Both the position numbers and the translations under genes were made by a program. The notes below the pieces were generated by a model, which saw only the letters and a list, made by a program, of their open reading frames with translations, had not been told where the DNA came from and ran no database searches. 23,977 nt of DNA from Actinomycetes bacterium (GTDB lineage Bacteria > Actinomycetota > Acidimicrobiia > Acidimicrobiales > Microtrichaceae). Location of the stretch: NCBI GenBank assembly GCA_023437745.1, contig JAEZFI010000209.1, positions 1-23,977 on the forward strand, in the 5' to 3' direction. This document shows, piece by piece, positions 1 to 7,511 of the stretch (positions are counted from its first letter, which is position 1; every line of letters starts with the position of its first letter).

Positions 1-22
1 GGGCCGCCCTCCGGGGCGGCCC
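1..22 (+). terminator. Hairpin terminator of the gene upstream of the window
   Basis: A perfect 9-bp G/C stem (positions 1-9 with 14-22) closes on a TCCG loop, which in RNA is C(UCCG)G, a member of the very stable UNCG tetraloop class. It is followed by CGTTTCGCG, with only a short T run. The stem may extend left beyond the window. The strand is inferred from the direction of the genes that follow. Confidence 0.6.
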
Positions 23-105
23 CGTTTCGCGTTCCGGCGCCGGTCGCCGCTCTGACACCCGCCGCCCGCTCGGACAGCCTGGTCCGCACCGCCGAGTCCC
101 TGAGG

Positions 106-999
106 ATGCCGTTGCTCGAGATCGAGACGCTGGTGCGCCGCTGCGGTGACGTCGCCGCGCTCGACGGCGTGTCGTTCACCGTCGAGCCGCGGCAGCTCAC
201 CGGGTTCGTCGGCGCGAACGGCGCGGGCAAGACCACGACCATGCGGATCGTGATGGGGGTGCTCGCGCCGTCCTCGGGGGAGGTCCGGTGGCACGGCCGA
301 CCGATCACGCGGGAGGACCGGCGCCGCTTCGGCTACATGCCCGAGGAGCGCGGGCTGTACCCCAAGCAGGGCGTGCTGGAGCAGCTCGTGTTCTTCGCCC
401 GCCTGCACGGGCTGTCCCGACCCGCCGCCACGGCCGCGGCCCGCACCCTCCTCGATCGGCTCGGACTCGCCGAGCGGGCCGGCGACCGCCTCGACACGCT
501 CTCCCTCGGAAACCAGCAGCGCGTCCAGATCGCGGCGGCGCTGGTGCACGATCCCGCCGCGCTCGTGCTGGACGAGCCGTTCAGCGGGCTCGATCCGCTC
601 GCCGTCGACGCCATGGCCGACCTCCTGCGCGACCAGGTGGCGCGTGGGGTGCCGGTGCTGTTCTCGAGCCATCAGCTCGACTTGGTGGAGCGCCTGTGCG
701 ACCGGGTGGTCATCCTGCGGGGCGGGCGCATCGCTGCGGCGGGCTCGGTCGACGAGCTCCGACGCGCCGGCGGCGAACGCCACCGCCTGGTCCTGGGCGC
801 CGGCGCCGATGCCGGCTGGGTGCGCGGCCGCCCGGGGCTCCGCGTGCACCGCATCGAGGGTCCCACGGCACTCGTCGAGGTCACCGAGCCCGGCGCCGAG
901 CAGGCGCTCCTGGCGGACGCGGTCGGTCGTGGCGCCGTCCGCGAGTTCCGGCCCATCGTGCCGGCGCTGGCCGACCTCTTCCGTGAGGTCGCGGAATGA
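106..999 (+). CDS. ABC transporter ATP-binding protein, NatA-like
   Basis: ATP-hydrolysing subunit of an ABC-2-type exporter, acting at the cytoplasmic face with the permease encoded next. In the 297-residue protein the Walker A motif GANGAGKTT is at about 36-44. The Q-loop region reads GYMPEERGLYP near 77-87, a form typical of the NatA branch. The signature is the variant LSLGNQQ at 132-138, Walker B is LVLDEP at 153-158, and the switch histidine is H189. The C-terminal ~80 residues fit the DUF4162-like accessory domain of this branch. The last codons overlap the permease start (ATGA), so the two are translationally coupled. NatA/NatB of Bacillus export sodium, but the branch is broad and the substrate here cannot be read from sequence. 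The ATG at 106 has only TGAGG directly before it; the start is supported mainly by family alignment. Confidence 0.9.
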   Translation: MPLLEIETLVRRCGDVAALDGVSFTVEPRQLTGFVGANGAGKTTTMRIVMGVLAPSSGEVRWHGRPITREDRRRFGYMPEERGLYPKQGVLEQLVFFARLHGLSRPAATAAARTLLDRLGLAERAGDRLDTLSLGNQQRVQIAAALVHDPAALVLDEPFSGLDPLAVDAMADLLRDQVARGVPVLFSSHQLDLVERLCDRVVILRGGRIAAAGSVDELRRAGGERHRLVLGAGADAGWVRGRPGLRVHRIEGPTALVEVTEPGAEQALLADAVGRGAVREFRPIVPALADLFREVAE

Positions 1000-2243
1000 G
1001 CGACGACCACGCACCGGTCACCTGGCGGCTGATCGCCTCGCGGGAGATGGCGGTCAAGCTGCGGGACCGCACGTTCGTGCTCTCGACGGTGTTCCTCCTG
1101 CTGCTGGTCGCCGGTTCGGTGGCGGCGAGCACGCTGATCGCCGGGAGGACCGATCGGCTCACCGTGGCGACCCTGGACGACCACGCGGCCGAGCTCGTCG
1201 AGCTCGCCGCTGCGTCCGCCCGGGCCGACGACCGGTCGATCGAGGTGGAGCGCCGACGCGCACCGGATGCCGAGACGCTCGAGCGCTGGGTCGGGGACGG
1301 CACGGTCGACGCCGGGCTCGGCGCCGTCGCGGCCGACGGCGACGGGGGCGATCGGGACGGGACGGTGGCGGGCGGTCGGGACGACGCGGTTCCCGCTGCC
1401 CGGTGGGAGGTCGTCGGCGACCGCGAGCTCGACGGGGAGCTCACGAGCGTCCTGCGCAGCGCGGTGCGCGCCGCCGAGCTGGACGCCAACGCGACCGCCG
1501 CCGGCACCTCGACCGCCGCGCTGCTCGACGGCACGGCTCTCCGGGAGCGCCTGCTCGACGAGGACGCCATCGCCGGCCCGCTCCGCTACATCCTGGCCGG
1601 GGCGTTCGCCTTCCTCTTCTACCTGACCGCGCTGGTCTTCGGGATGTCCATCGCCCAGAGCGTGATCGAGGAGAAGCAGAACCGGGTGGTCGAGATCCTG
1701 GCGGCGGCCGTGCCGGTGCGGCAGCTGCTGCGGGGGAAGATCGTGGGCAACAGCGTCCTCGCGATCGCGCAGGTGCTGCTGCTCGCCGCCGTCGGACTGG
1801 GTGGCCTGACGATCGCCGGGCGGGGGGACGCGCTCGCCACCGTGCTGGGGGCGAGCGCCTGGTTCGTCGTGTTCTTCCTGCTGGGGTTCACGGCCCTGGC
1901 CTGCCTGTGGGCGGTCGCCGGCTCGATCGCCACACGGCAGGAGGACCTCCAGGCCACGACCGTCCCGCTCCAGGCGATCGTGTTCGTCGCGCTGTTCGTC
2001 GGCATCGGCGCCACCGGCGACGCGCTCGCGGTGGCGTCCTTCGTGCCGCTCGTGTCGTCCGTCGCCATGCCGGTCCGCCTGCTGTCGGGCGAGGTCCCGC
2101 TGTGGCAACCCGCGGTGTCGGCGGTGCTGGTCGCCGGGGCCGCCGCACTGCTGTTCCGGCTGGGCGCACGGCTGTACGAGCGCTCGCTCCTGCGGACGGA
2201 CCGCCGGACCCGCTACCGCGAGGCGCTGACGGCCGACGACTGA
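996..2243 (+). CDS. ABC-2 type permease, NatB-like
   Basis: Membrane subunit partnering the ATPase at 106-999, whose stop overlaps this start by 4 nt. The 415-residue protein has the ABC-2 (NatB) topology. One N-terminal membrane segment (about residues 27-50, LSTVFLLLLVAG) is followed by an extracytoplasmic region of about 140 residues rich in Asp, Ala and Arg. A cluster of five or so hydrophobic segments then runs from about 190 to 400. The cytoplasmic element EEKQNRVVEIL after the second segment is the conserved motif of ABC-2 permeases and probably contacts the ATPase. The C-terminus is basic (RRTRYREAL). A function in efflux of a cation or small toxic compound is family inference only. 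Confidence 0.88.
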   Translation: MSDDHAPVTWRLIASREMAVKLRDRTFVLSTVFLLLLVAGSVAASTLIAGRTDRLTVATLDDHAAELVELAAASARADDRSIEVERRRAPDAETLERWVGDGTVDAGLGAVAADGDGGDRDGTVAGGRDDAVPAARWEVVGDRELDGELTSVLRSAVRAAELDANATAAGTSTAALLDGTALRERLLDEDAIAGPLRYILAGAFAFLFYLTALVFGMSIAQSVIEEKQNRVVEILAAAVPVRQLLRGKIVGNSVLAIAQVLLLAAVGLGGLTIAGRGDALATVLGASAWFVVFFLLGFTALACLWAVAGSIATRQEDLQATTVPLQAIVFVALFVGIGATGDALAVASFVPLVSSVAMPVRLLSGEVPLWQPAVSAVLVAGAAALLFRLGARLYERSLLRTDRRTRYREALTADD

Positions 2244-2369
2244 GCCGTTGCGTGCTCGATCTTCCATGGGTCAACCCTCGACTCGGCGCACCGGCGTGTG
2301 GGAGAGTGAGGGACTGATGTGAACTTCGTCTCGGGCCAGGCGGGCCCGGACGCGCTGGAGGGAAACCAC

Positions 2370-3791
2370 ATGAAGCCCAAGTCACTGCGGACCCGCGTCG
2401 CTGCGGGTCTCCTCGCTGCCGCCACCGGCGTCGTCGGTCTGGTCGCCACCCAGGGTGCGTCCGGCGCCGCGATCACGCCCGTCATCTACACCTGCCAGGG
2501 TTCCACCACGGACTCCGCCGCACGGGTGAAGGACTACTTCGGGTGGACCGGCTCGGGCTTCGGGTGGGTCTACAAGAACATCAGCTCGGCCGGCCTGCTC
2601 AGCTCCCTCAACGGGACGCTGCAGCCGCTCGGCGTGCCGTTCACCCAGACGCCGGCGGTCACCGCCACGTTCGATCCCACCCTGCCCACGCCCGTGACCG
2701 TCGGGCAGGCGTTCAACGCCTCGAGCAACGTGTCGGTGGCGCTGCCCGCCGACCTGGTCTCCGCCGCCACCGGCTACCTCGGGATCTCGAGCGTGCAGGT
2801 GAAGAACACCTCCGTGCAGGTCGCGGCCTCCAACACCACGCCCGCCGGCTTCACGGCGAGCCTCCCCGACCAGGTCATCGCCATCGCTCCCGGCAGCAGC
2901 GTCAACGCCACCGGCAGCGCGTCGCTCACTCCCAACGCCGCCGGCGGCATCACGCTGACCCCGGGTGGCGCCACCTGGGATCCGACCCCCAACGCCGTCC
3001 AGGGCACGCCCGGCGCCCACGTCGAGATGAAGTTCGGCAACCCCGCCAACAACAACGGCATCTACATCAACGACGTGTCCGTGCCCGGCTACCCGACGGT
3101 CTCCGGGCTGGACCTCACGCTGTACCAGGTGAGCTTCAACTGCTTCGCCAACAGCAAGCCGGCCCTCGCGTCGGCCCTGGCGACCGGCGGCTCCGGTCCG
3201 ACCACCACCGCGGCGCCCACGACCACGGCGGCTCCGACCACGACGGCGGCGCCCACCACTACCGCTGGTCCCACGACCACGGCGGCCCCGACGACCACCG
3301 CAGCGCCCACGACCACGGCGGCTCCCACGACCACCGCAGCGCCCACGACGACGGCCGGCCCGACCACCACGGCCGGCCCCACGACCACGGCAGCGCCCAC
3401 CACCACCACGCCCGCTGGGACCGACTCGGTGAACGTGTCGGTGTCCGGCTTCGGCTACAGCAACTCGGGTGCCGTCTCGGGGCCCGGGTTCACGATCTCG
3501 AGCGATGCCTACGGCGTGACCTCGGTGTCGGGCTCCGGCACCTTGCCCGGCGTCAACGGCGGCACGGCCACCGTCTCCCTGAACGTGACCCGGCAGCTCT
3601 ACTGGGGCTTCGGGCAGGTGTCGGTCAGCGACCCGTCGGCGGGGATCAACCTCACCGGCTACGTCTTCTTCGGCCCGGCGCCGTCGAAGTTCGGGAACAG
3701 CTCGACCAGCTCCGGTTCGTGGCTGATCTGGGTCAACAACCGTGGGTTCGTCCCCTACACGATCACCGCGACGGTGACCGACAACGGGTGA
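2370..3791 (+). CDS. Secreted two-domain protein with Thr/Pro repeat linker
   Basis: Secreted protein of 473 residues with no recognised enzyme motif. The ATG at 2370 is chosen because GGAGGGA lies at 2357-2363 and a classic signal peptide begins there (MKPKSLRTR, a hydrophobic Ala/Val/Gly core, then cleavage near ASGAA). An in-frame GTG at 2319 would add 17 residues ahead of that signal peptide and is unlikely. Domain 1 (about 34-275) is beta-rich and has two cysteines (YTCQG and FNCFA) that could pair. Residues 277-348 are 12 units of PTTTA[A/G], probably an extended, possibly glycosylated linker. Domain 2 (about 350-473) is Ser/Gly/Val-rich and beta-like. No LPXTG signal or C-terminal membrane anchor is visible. 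A small hairpin (CGGGCC/GGCCCG, 2332-2348) lies just before the ribosome site. Role unknown; an exported adhesin or wall-associated protein is a guess. Confidence 0.82.
   Translation: MKPKSLRTRVAAGLLAAATGVVGLVATQGASGAAITPVIYTCQGSTTDSAARVKDYFGWTGSGFGWVYKNISSAGLLSSLNGTLQPLGVPFTQTPAVTATFDPTLPTPVTVGQAFNASSNVSVALPADLVSAATGYLGISSVQVKNTSVQVAASNTTPAGFTASLPDQVIAIAPGSSVNATGSASLTPNAAGGITLTPGGATWDPTPNAVQGTPGAHVEMKFGNPANNNGIYINDVSVPGYPTVSGLDLTLYQVSFNCFANSKPALASALATGGSGPTTTAAPTTTAAPTTTAAPTTTAGPTTTAAPTTTAAPTTTAAPTTTAAPTTTAGPTTTAGPTTTAAPTTTTPAGTDSVNVSVSGFGYSNSGAVSGPGFTISSDAYGVTSVSGSGTLPGVNGGTATVSLNVTRQLYWGFGQVSVSDPSAGINLTGYVFFGPAPSKFGNSSTSSGSWLIWVNNRGFVPYTITATVTDNG
3198..3413 (+). repeat. 18-bp in-frame coding repeat, 12 units (PTTTAA/PTTTAG)
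   Basis: Twelve head-to-tail 18-bp units encode PTTTAA or PTTTAG, the last diverging to PTTTTP. Synonymous ACC/ACG and CCG/CCC changes break up exact identity, but the amino-acid pattern is strict. The unit length is a multiple of three, so copy-number changes would keep the frame. Confidence 0.95.
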
Positions 3792-3812
3792 GCCCGCAGC
3801 ACCGAGCACTCG

Positions 3813-3840
3813 AACGGCCGGCCCTCCGGGGCCGGCCGTT
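3813..3840. terminator. Strong hairpin between convergent genes
   Basis: A perfect 12-bp stem (3813-3824 with 3829-3840) closes on TCCG, the same C(UNCG)G loop as the hairpin at 1-22. It lies between the stop at 3791 and the convergent dtd stop at 3853, so it can act in both directions. No real T tract follows, as is common in GC-rich actinobacteria. Confidence 0.75.
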
Positions 3841-3852
3841 CCGCGTCCGGGG

Positions 3853-4302
3853 TCATCCGGCGGGCGGCACCTCGACGAGCAGCGTGACCGGGCCGTCGTT
3901 GACCAGCTCCACGGCCATGTCCGCACCGAAGCGGCCCGTCGCGGTCTCGAGCCCTCGCTCCCGGAGCGCGTCGACGACGGCGTCCACGAGCGGCGCCGCG
4001 ACGTCGCCCGGCGCGGCCGCCACGAACGACGGGCGGCGGCCCTTCCGCGTGTCGCCGTAGAGGGTGAACTGGCTGATCACGAGCAGCCCCCCGCCGAGGT
4101 CCTCGACGGATCGGTTCATGCGACCCTGGCCGTCGGGGAACACCCGCAGCTCGGCGAGCTTCCGGGCCATGGTGGCGGCCTGGTCCGGTCCGTCGGCGTG
4201 GGTCACGCCGAGGAGGACGCAGAGGCCCGGCCCGATCGATCCCACGCACTCGTCGGCGACGGTCACCGAGGCCCTCGTCACCCGCTGGACCACTGCTCGC
4301 AC
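3853..4302 (-). CDS. dtd: D-aminoacyl-tRNA deacylase
   Basis: Cytoplasmic proofreading enzyme that hydrolyses D-aminoacyl-tRNA (and Gly-tRNAAla) to release tRNA. The 149-residue length is normal for the Dtd family. The family start MRAVVQRVTRASV, the active-site motif SQFTLYGD at about 76-83 and the second signature NDGPVT near 135-140 are all intact. These two motifs form the cross-subunit active site of the dimer. The start is GTG at 4302, with GGAGGTG about 8 nt upstream on the minus strand. The gene stands alone: it is convergent with the secreted-protein gene and divergent from the GT4 gene. A short GTGACA/TGTCAC dyad lies directly upstream at 4318-4331. Confidence 0.96.
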   Translation of the reverse strand: MRAVVQRVTRASVTVADECVGSIGPGLCVLLGVTHADGPDQAATMARKLAELRVFPDGQGRMNRSVEDLGGGLLVISQFTLYGDTRKGRRPSFVAAAPGDVAAPLVDAVVDALRERGLETATGRFGADMAVELVNDGPVTLLVEVPPAG

Positions 4303-4317
4303 CGCGTCGCCACCTCC

Positions 4318-4337
4318 GTGACACCTGTCACTGTCAC
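4318..4337. repeat. GTGACA-CC-TGTCAC dyad with overlapping third copy
   Basis: GTGACA (4318-4323) and TGTCAC (4326-4331) form an inverted repeat with a 2-bp centre. A further TGTCAC follows directly at 4332-4337. It lies between the divergent dtd and GT4 starts, so it could be a regulator site or a repeat. The nonamer ACTGTCACC (4330-4338) recurs in the arms of the inverted repeat at 11433-11481. Confidence 0.5.
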
Positions 4338-4358
4338 CGTCCGGACCCCCGGGCCGAG

Positions 4359-4388
4359 TTGACCTGTCAGCCCTCGGGACGTGAAGCT
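4359..4388 (+). promoter_or_regulatory. Candidate promoter of the glycan cassette
   Basis: TTGACC at 4359-4364 resembles a -35 box. After an 18-bp spacer, GAAGCT at 4383-4388 matches the second A and final T of TANNNT. The ATG at 4397 follows 8 nt later with no convincing Shine-Dalgarno, so the transcript would be leaderless or nearly so. No mapped start supports this. Confidence 0.4.
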
Positions 4389-4396
4389 AGGCGGCT

Positions 4397-5707
4397 ATGC
4401 GGCCTGGGAGCGATGTGGGACACGTCCATGGCGCCCGCCGTGTCCCCGGGCCCGACGATCCGCTGCGGATCGCGTACCTGACGTATCGGGGCAAGCCGCA
4501 CGTCGGCGGGCAGGGCGTCTACACGCGCCACCTCTCGAAGGCCCTCGTCGACCTGGGCCACACCGTCGAGGTCCTCTCCGGGCAGCCGTACCCGATCCTC
4601 GACGAGCGCGTGCCCCTGGTGCAGCTGCCCAGCCTCGACATCTACAACGACCACTTCCCGATGCGGATGCCGGGCATCTGGGAGCTGAAGACGTGGATGG
4701 ACTACGCCGAGGTCACGGCGTTCTCCGCCGGCACGTTCCCCGAGCCGCTGGCCTTCTCGCTGCGGGCGTGGGACCACCTCAAGGACCGCATCGACGACTT
4801 CGACCTGGTGCAGGACAACCAGTGCCTGGGCTACGGCTTGCTCGCCATCGAGCGCTCCGGCCTGCCCGTGCTCGGCACCATCCACCACCCGATCACGATC
4901 GACCGCCGCATCGAGATGGAGCACGCCGAGACGCGCTGGGAGCGCATCTCGAAGGCCCGCTGGTACGCCTTCACGAAGATGCAGACCCGGGTCGCCCGGC
5001 GGCTCGACCGGATCATCACCGTCTCGCAGAACTCGTACGCCGACATCTGCCGCACCCACGGGGTGAGCCCCGACAAGCTGCACGTGGTCCCCGTCGGTGT
5101 CGACCCGGACCTCTTCGCGCCGATGCCCGGGGTGGAACGTCGCCGCAACCAGATCATCTCGACGGCCAGCGCGGACGTCGCGATGAAGGGCCAGCGGTAC
5201 CTGCTCGAGGCGCTGGCGAAGCTCCGCACCGAGTACCCGGACCTCACGCTGATCCTGATCGGGCGGCTCAAGGAGGGCTCGGCTGCGCAGCGCACGATCG
5301 AACAGCTCGAGCTGACCGACGCCGTCACGTTCGTCTCGGGCGTGACCGACGAGCGCATCGTCGAGATGTACAACGAGTCGGCGTGCGCCGTCGTCCCGTC
5401 GCTGTACGAGGGCTTCAGCCTCCCCGCCATCGAGGCGATGGCGACCGGGTGCCCGCTCGTGGCCACCACGGGCGGTGCGATCCCCGAGGTGACCGGCCCC
5501 GACGGGGAGACCTGCTACTCGGTCGCCCCCGGTGACAGCGATGCGCTCGCCGCGGGCATCCGCCGTGCCCTCGAGCACGCCGACGACGCCGCCCGCATCG
5601 GCGCTGCGGGAAGAGAACGCGTGATCACACGTTGGAGCTGGCGGAACACTGCAGAGCGCACGGTCGAGCACTACCGAGCACTGCTCGACCAGAAAGCTGG
5701 ACGCTGA
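4397..5707 (+). CDS. Glycosyltransferase family 4 (GT-B fold)
   Basis: Retaining sugar transferase of 436 residues, probably cytoplasmic or peripheral to the membrane. The N-terminal Rossmann domain begins LRIAYLTYRG, with the glycine loop GGQG at 37-40. The C-terminal domain starts near 252 and contains DVAMKG (260-265), LILIGR (285-290) and the GT4 E-x7-E pair E338 and E346 in LYEGFSLPAIEAMATG. That motif binds the nucleotide-sugar donor. The gene abuts a methyltransferase gene with no spacer and leads the 4397-7873 operon, which suggests synthesis of a methylated surface glycan or glycolipid. Donor and acceptor are unknown. The first ~20 residues are weakly conserved-looking and the true start could be slightly downstream. 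Confidence 0.92.
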   Translation: MRPGSDVGHVHGARRVPGPDDPLRIAYLTYRGKPHVGGQGVYTRHLSKALVDLGHTVEVLSGQPYPILDERVPLVQLPSLDIYNDHFPMRMPGIWELKTWMDYAEVTAFSAGTFPEPLAFSLRAWDHLKDRIDDFDLVQDNQCLGYGLLAIERSGLPVLGTIHHPITIDRRIEMEHAETRWERISKARWYAFTKMQTRVARRLDRIITVSQNSYADICRTHGVSPDKLHVVPVGVDPDLFAPMPGVERRRNQIISTASADVAMKGQRYLLEALAKLRTEYPDLTLILIGRLKEGSAAQRTIEQLELTDAVTFVSGVTDERIVEMYNESACAVVPSLYEGFSLPAIEAMATGCPLVATTGGAIPEVTGPDGETCYSVAPGDSDALAAGIRRALEHADDAARIGAAGRERVITRWSWRNTAERTVEHYRALLDQKAGR

Positions 5708-6454
5708 ATGCTGACCGTCGACTTCGAGACCTTCGAGCTCGAGCCAGGTCACGTCGTCCTCGACATGGGGTGCGGCGCGGGGCGCCACGCCTTCGAGGCG
5801 CTGCGCCGAGGCGCCCGCGTGATCGCGTTCGACTACGACTTCGCCGAGCTCGAATCGGTGGGGGCCCTGTTCTGGGCGATGGACGAGGCGGGTGAGGTCG
5901 GGCCGAAGGGCGAGTCCCAGCCGGTCCGGGGCGACGCGCTCCGCCTGCCGTTCCGCGACGACACGTTCGACCGGATCATCGCGTCGGAGGTCCTCGAGCA
6001 CCTGAACGACGACGCCAGGGCCCTGGACGAGCTCTTCCGCGTGCTCAAGCCGGGCGGGCGGATCGCCGTGACCGTCCCGTCATGGCTGCCCGAGAAGCTG
6101 TGCTGGCTGCTGTCCGCCGAGTACCACGCGCCGCTGGCCCAGGGCGGCCACGTGCGCATCTACACGGAGGACCAGCTCCGGGCCCGCCTCACGTCGAGCG
6201 GCTTCGAGCCCGGCCGATCCCACCATGCGCACGCGCTCCACAGCCCGTACTGGTGGCTCAAGTGCGCGGTGGGTCCCACCAACGACACGCACCCGCTGGT
6301 GCAGGCGTACCACCGCCTGCTCGTGTGGGACATCTCGAAGGCACCCGCGGTCACGCGGGTGACGGAACGTGTGCTGAACCCGCTGATCGGGAAGAGCGTC
6401 GTGGTGTACGCCATGAAGCCGGCAGAGGAGCAGGTCGCCCGTGTGGCTGCGTGA
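5708..6454 (+). CDS. Class I SAM-dependent methyltransferase
   Basis: 248-residue enzyme transferring a methyl group from S-adenosylmethionine, with the Methyltransf_11 layout. Motif I is VLDMGCGAGRHA at about 17-28. The acidic residue for the SAM ribose lies in FDYDFAE (41-47). Motif II is DRIIASEVLEHL, and VLKPGGRIAVTVPSW is the post-motif strand. The C-terminal half (HVRIYTEDQL, then a Trp/His-rich stretch) probably sets acceptor specificity. The ATG follows the GT4 stop immediately, and the gene's end overlaps the next start by 14 nt, so the three are co-translated. Methylation of a sugar or polyprenyl-linked intermediate is inferred from context. Confidence 0.9.
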   Translation: MLTVDFETFELEPGHVVLDMGCGAGRHAFEALRRGARVIAFDYDFAELESVGALFWAMDEAGEVGPKGESQPVRGDALRLPFRDDTFDRIIASEVLEHLNDDARALDELFRVLKPGGRIAVTVPSWLPEKLCWLLSAEYHAPLAQGGHVRIYTEDQLRARLTSSGFEPGRSHHAHALHSPYWWLKCAVGPTNDTHPLVQAYHRLLVWDISKAPAVTRVTERVLNPLIGKSVVVYAMKPAEEQVARVAA

Positions 6455-7511
6455 CATCGACGACATCGTGACCGCCGAGTCCCTCCGGGGAACCGTCGAT
6501 CACATCGCGGAGATCCAGCTCCCGTCGGGGATGATCCCCTGGTCACCCGGCGCGCACGCCGACCCGTGGAACCACGCCGAGGCCGTGATGGCCCTCGCCA
6601 CCGGCGGGCGACGCGCGGATGCCGAGCGGGGGTTCGACTGGCTGGTCTCGACGCAGCGAGAGGACGGCGCCTGGCACCAGTACTACCTGGCCGACCGGGT
6701 GGAGCAGGACAAGCTCGACGCCAACTGCGTGGCCTACGTGGCGACCGCCGTGTGGCACCACTGGCTCCTGTTCGAGGACCGCGGCCTGGTCGAGGCGATG
6801 TGGCCGGTCGTCGAGAAGGCGATCGACTTCGTCCTCGACCTGCAGACGCCCCGCGGAGAGATCCTGTGGGCACGCCACGCCGACGGCACCCCGTGGAGCT
6901 TTGCGCTCCTGACCGGGTCGTCGTCGATCTGCCACAGCCTGCGGTGCGCCATCGCGCTGGCCGAGTCGCTCGGCCAGGAGCGTCCCGACTGGGAGCTCAG
7001 CGCAGCGAGCCTGGCCCGGGTGATCCGCGACGAGCCCGACGCGTTCGCGCCGAAGCACCGCTGGGCCATGGACTGGTACTACCCCGTGCTCGCCGGTGTC
7101 ATCGGCGGCGAGGACGGCCGGCGCCGGCTGGCCGACCGCTGGGACGCGTTCGTGATGGAGGGCAAGGGCGTGCGCTGCGTGTCGGACCGCCCGTGGGTCA
7201 CGGCGGCCGAGACCTGCGAGGCGATGCTCGCCCACCTCGCCGTGGGCGAGACCGAGCGCGCCACCCAGCTGTTCCGCTGGGCCCAGACGCTGCGCGAGCC
7301 GTCCGGCGCCTACTGGACCGGCATCGTGTACCCGGAGGAGGTCCACTTCCCCGGGCAGGAGCAGTCGACCTACACCGCGGCCGCCGTCGTGCTCGCCGCC
7401 GACGCGCTCGCCGGGGCCAGCCCGGCCAGCCACCTGTTCGTCGACCACGACCGGCTGCCGTCGCTCATCGACACGCACGGCGACGCCGTCGCCGGGCACA
7501 GCGGCGAATGA
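6441..7511 (+). CDS. Alpha/alpha-toroid protein ('prenyltransferase-like'), role unknown
   Basis: 356-residue protein that appears wholly alpha-helical, with recurring Trp-, His- and Ala-rich helices. Helix pairs carry phrases such as IPWSPGAHADPWNHAEA (near 33-49), WLVSTQREDGAWHQYY, CVAYVATAVWHHWL, SSSICHSLRCAIALAE, MDWYYPVLAGV and SYTAA-like ends. This periodic pattern suits an (alpha/alpha)6 toroid, a fold shared by glycoside hydrolases and terpene cyclases or prenyltransferases. As I recall, actinobacterial relatives carry the label 'prenyltransferase' on fold alone. I see neither the DXDD motif of squalene cyclases nor a typical prenyltransferase DDxxD. The conserved Asp/His/Trp residues next to a GT4 enzyme make a glycan-processing role at least as likely. 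The start is GTG at 6441, with AGAGGAG about 10 nt upstream. It overlaps the methyltransferase by 14 nt and the next gene by 4 nt. Confidence 0.75.
   Translation: MWLRDIDDIVTAESLRGTVDHIAEIQLPSGMIPWSPGAHADPWNHAEAVMALATGGRRADAERGFDWLVSTQREDGAWHQYYLADRVEQDKLDANCVAYVATAVWHHWLLFEDRGLVEAMWPVVEKAIDFVLDLQTPRGEILWARHADGTPWSFALLTGSSSICHSLRCAIALAESLGQERPDWELSAASLARVIRDEPDAFAPKHRWAMDWYYPVLAGVIGGEDGRRRLADRWDAFVMEGKGVRCVSDRPWVTAAETCEAMLAHLAVGETERATQLFRWAQTLREPSGAYWTGIVYPEEVHFPGQEQSTYTAAAVVLAADALAGASPASHLFVDHDRLPSLIDTHGDAVAGHSGE

Noticed and set aside
672..2267. Long minus-strand open frame opposite the ABC exporter genes
   Set aside because: Shadow of the plus-strand ATPase and permease; its translation is Arg/Gly/His-rich with no domain.
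2319..2369. Upstream GTG start for the PTTTA protein
   Set aside because: It would put 17 residues ahead of an otherwise canonical signal peptide, and the good ribosome site GGAGGGA serves the ATG at 2370.
3089..3409. Minus-strand frame encoding VVVGAA repeats
   Set aside because: Exact antisense of the PTTTA coding repeat; no ribosome site, signal or family.
3198..3413. Possible CRISPR or satellite array
   Set aside because: The 18-bp units are contiguous, in frame and vary only at synonymous sites inside a signal-peptide protein, so this is a coding linker.
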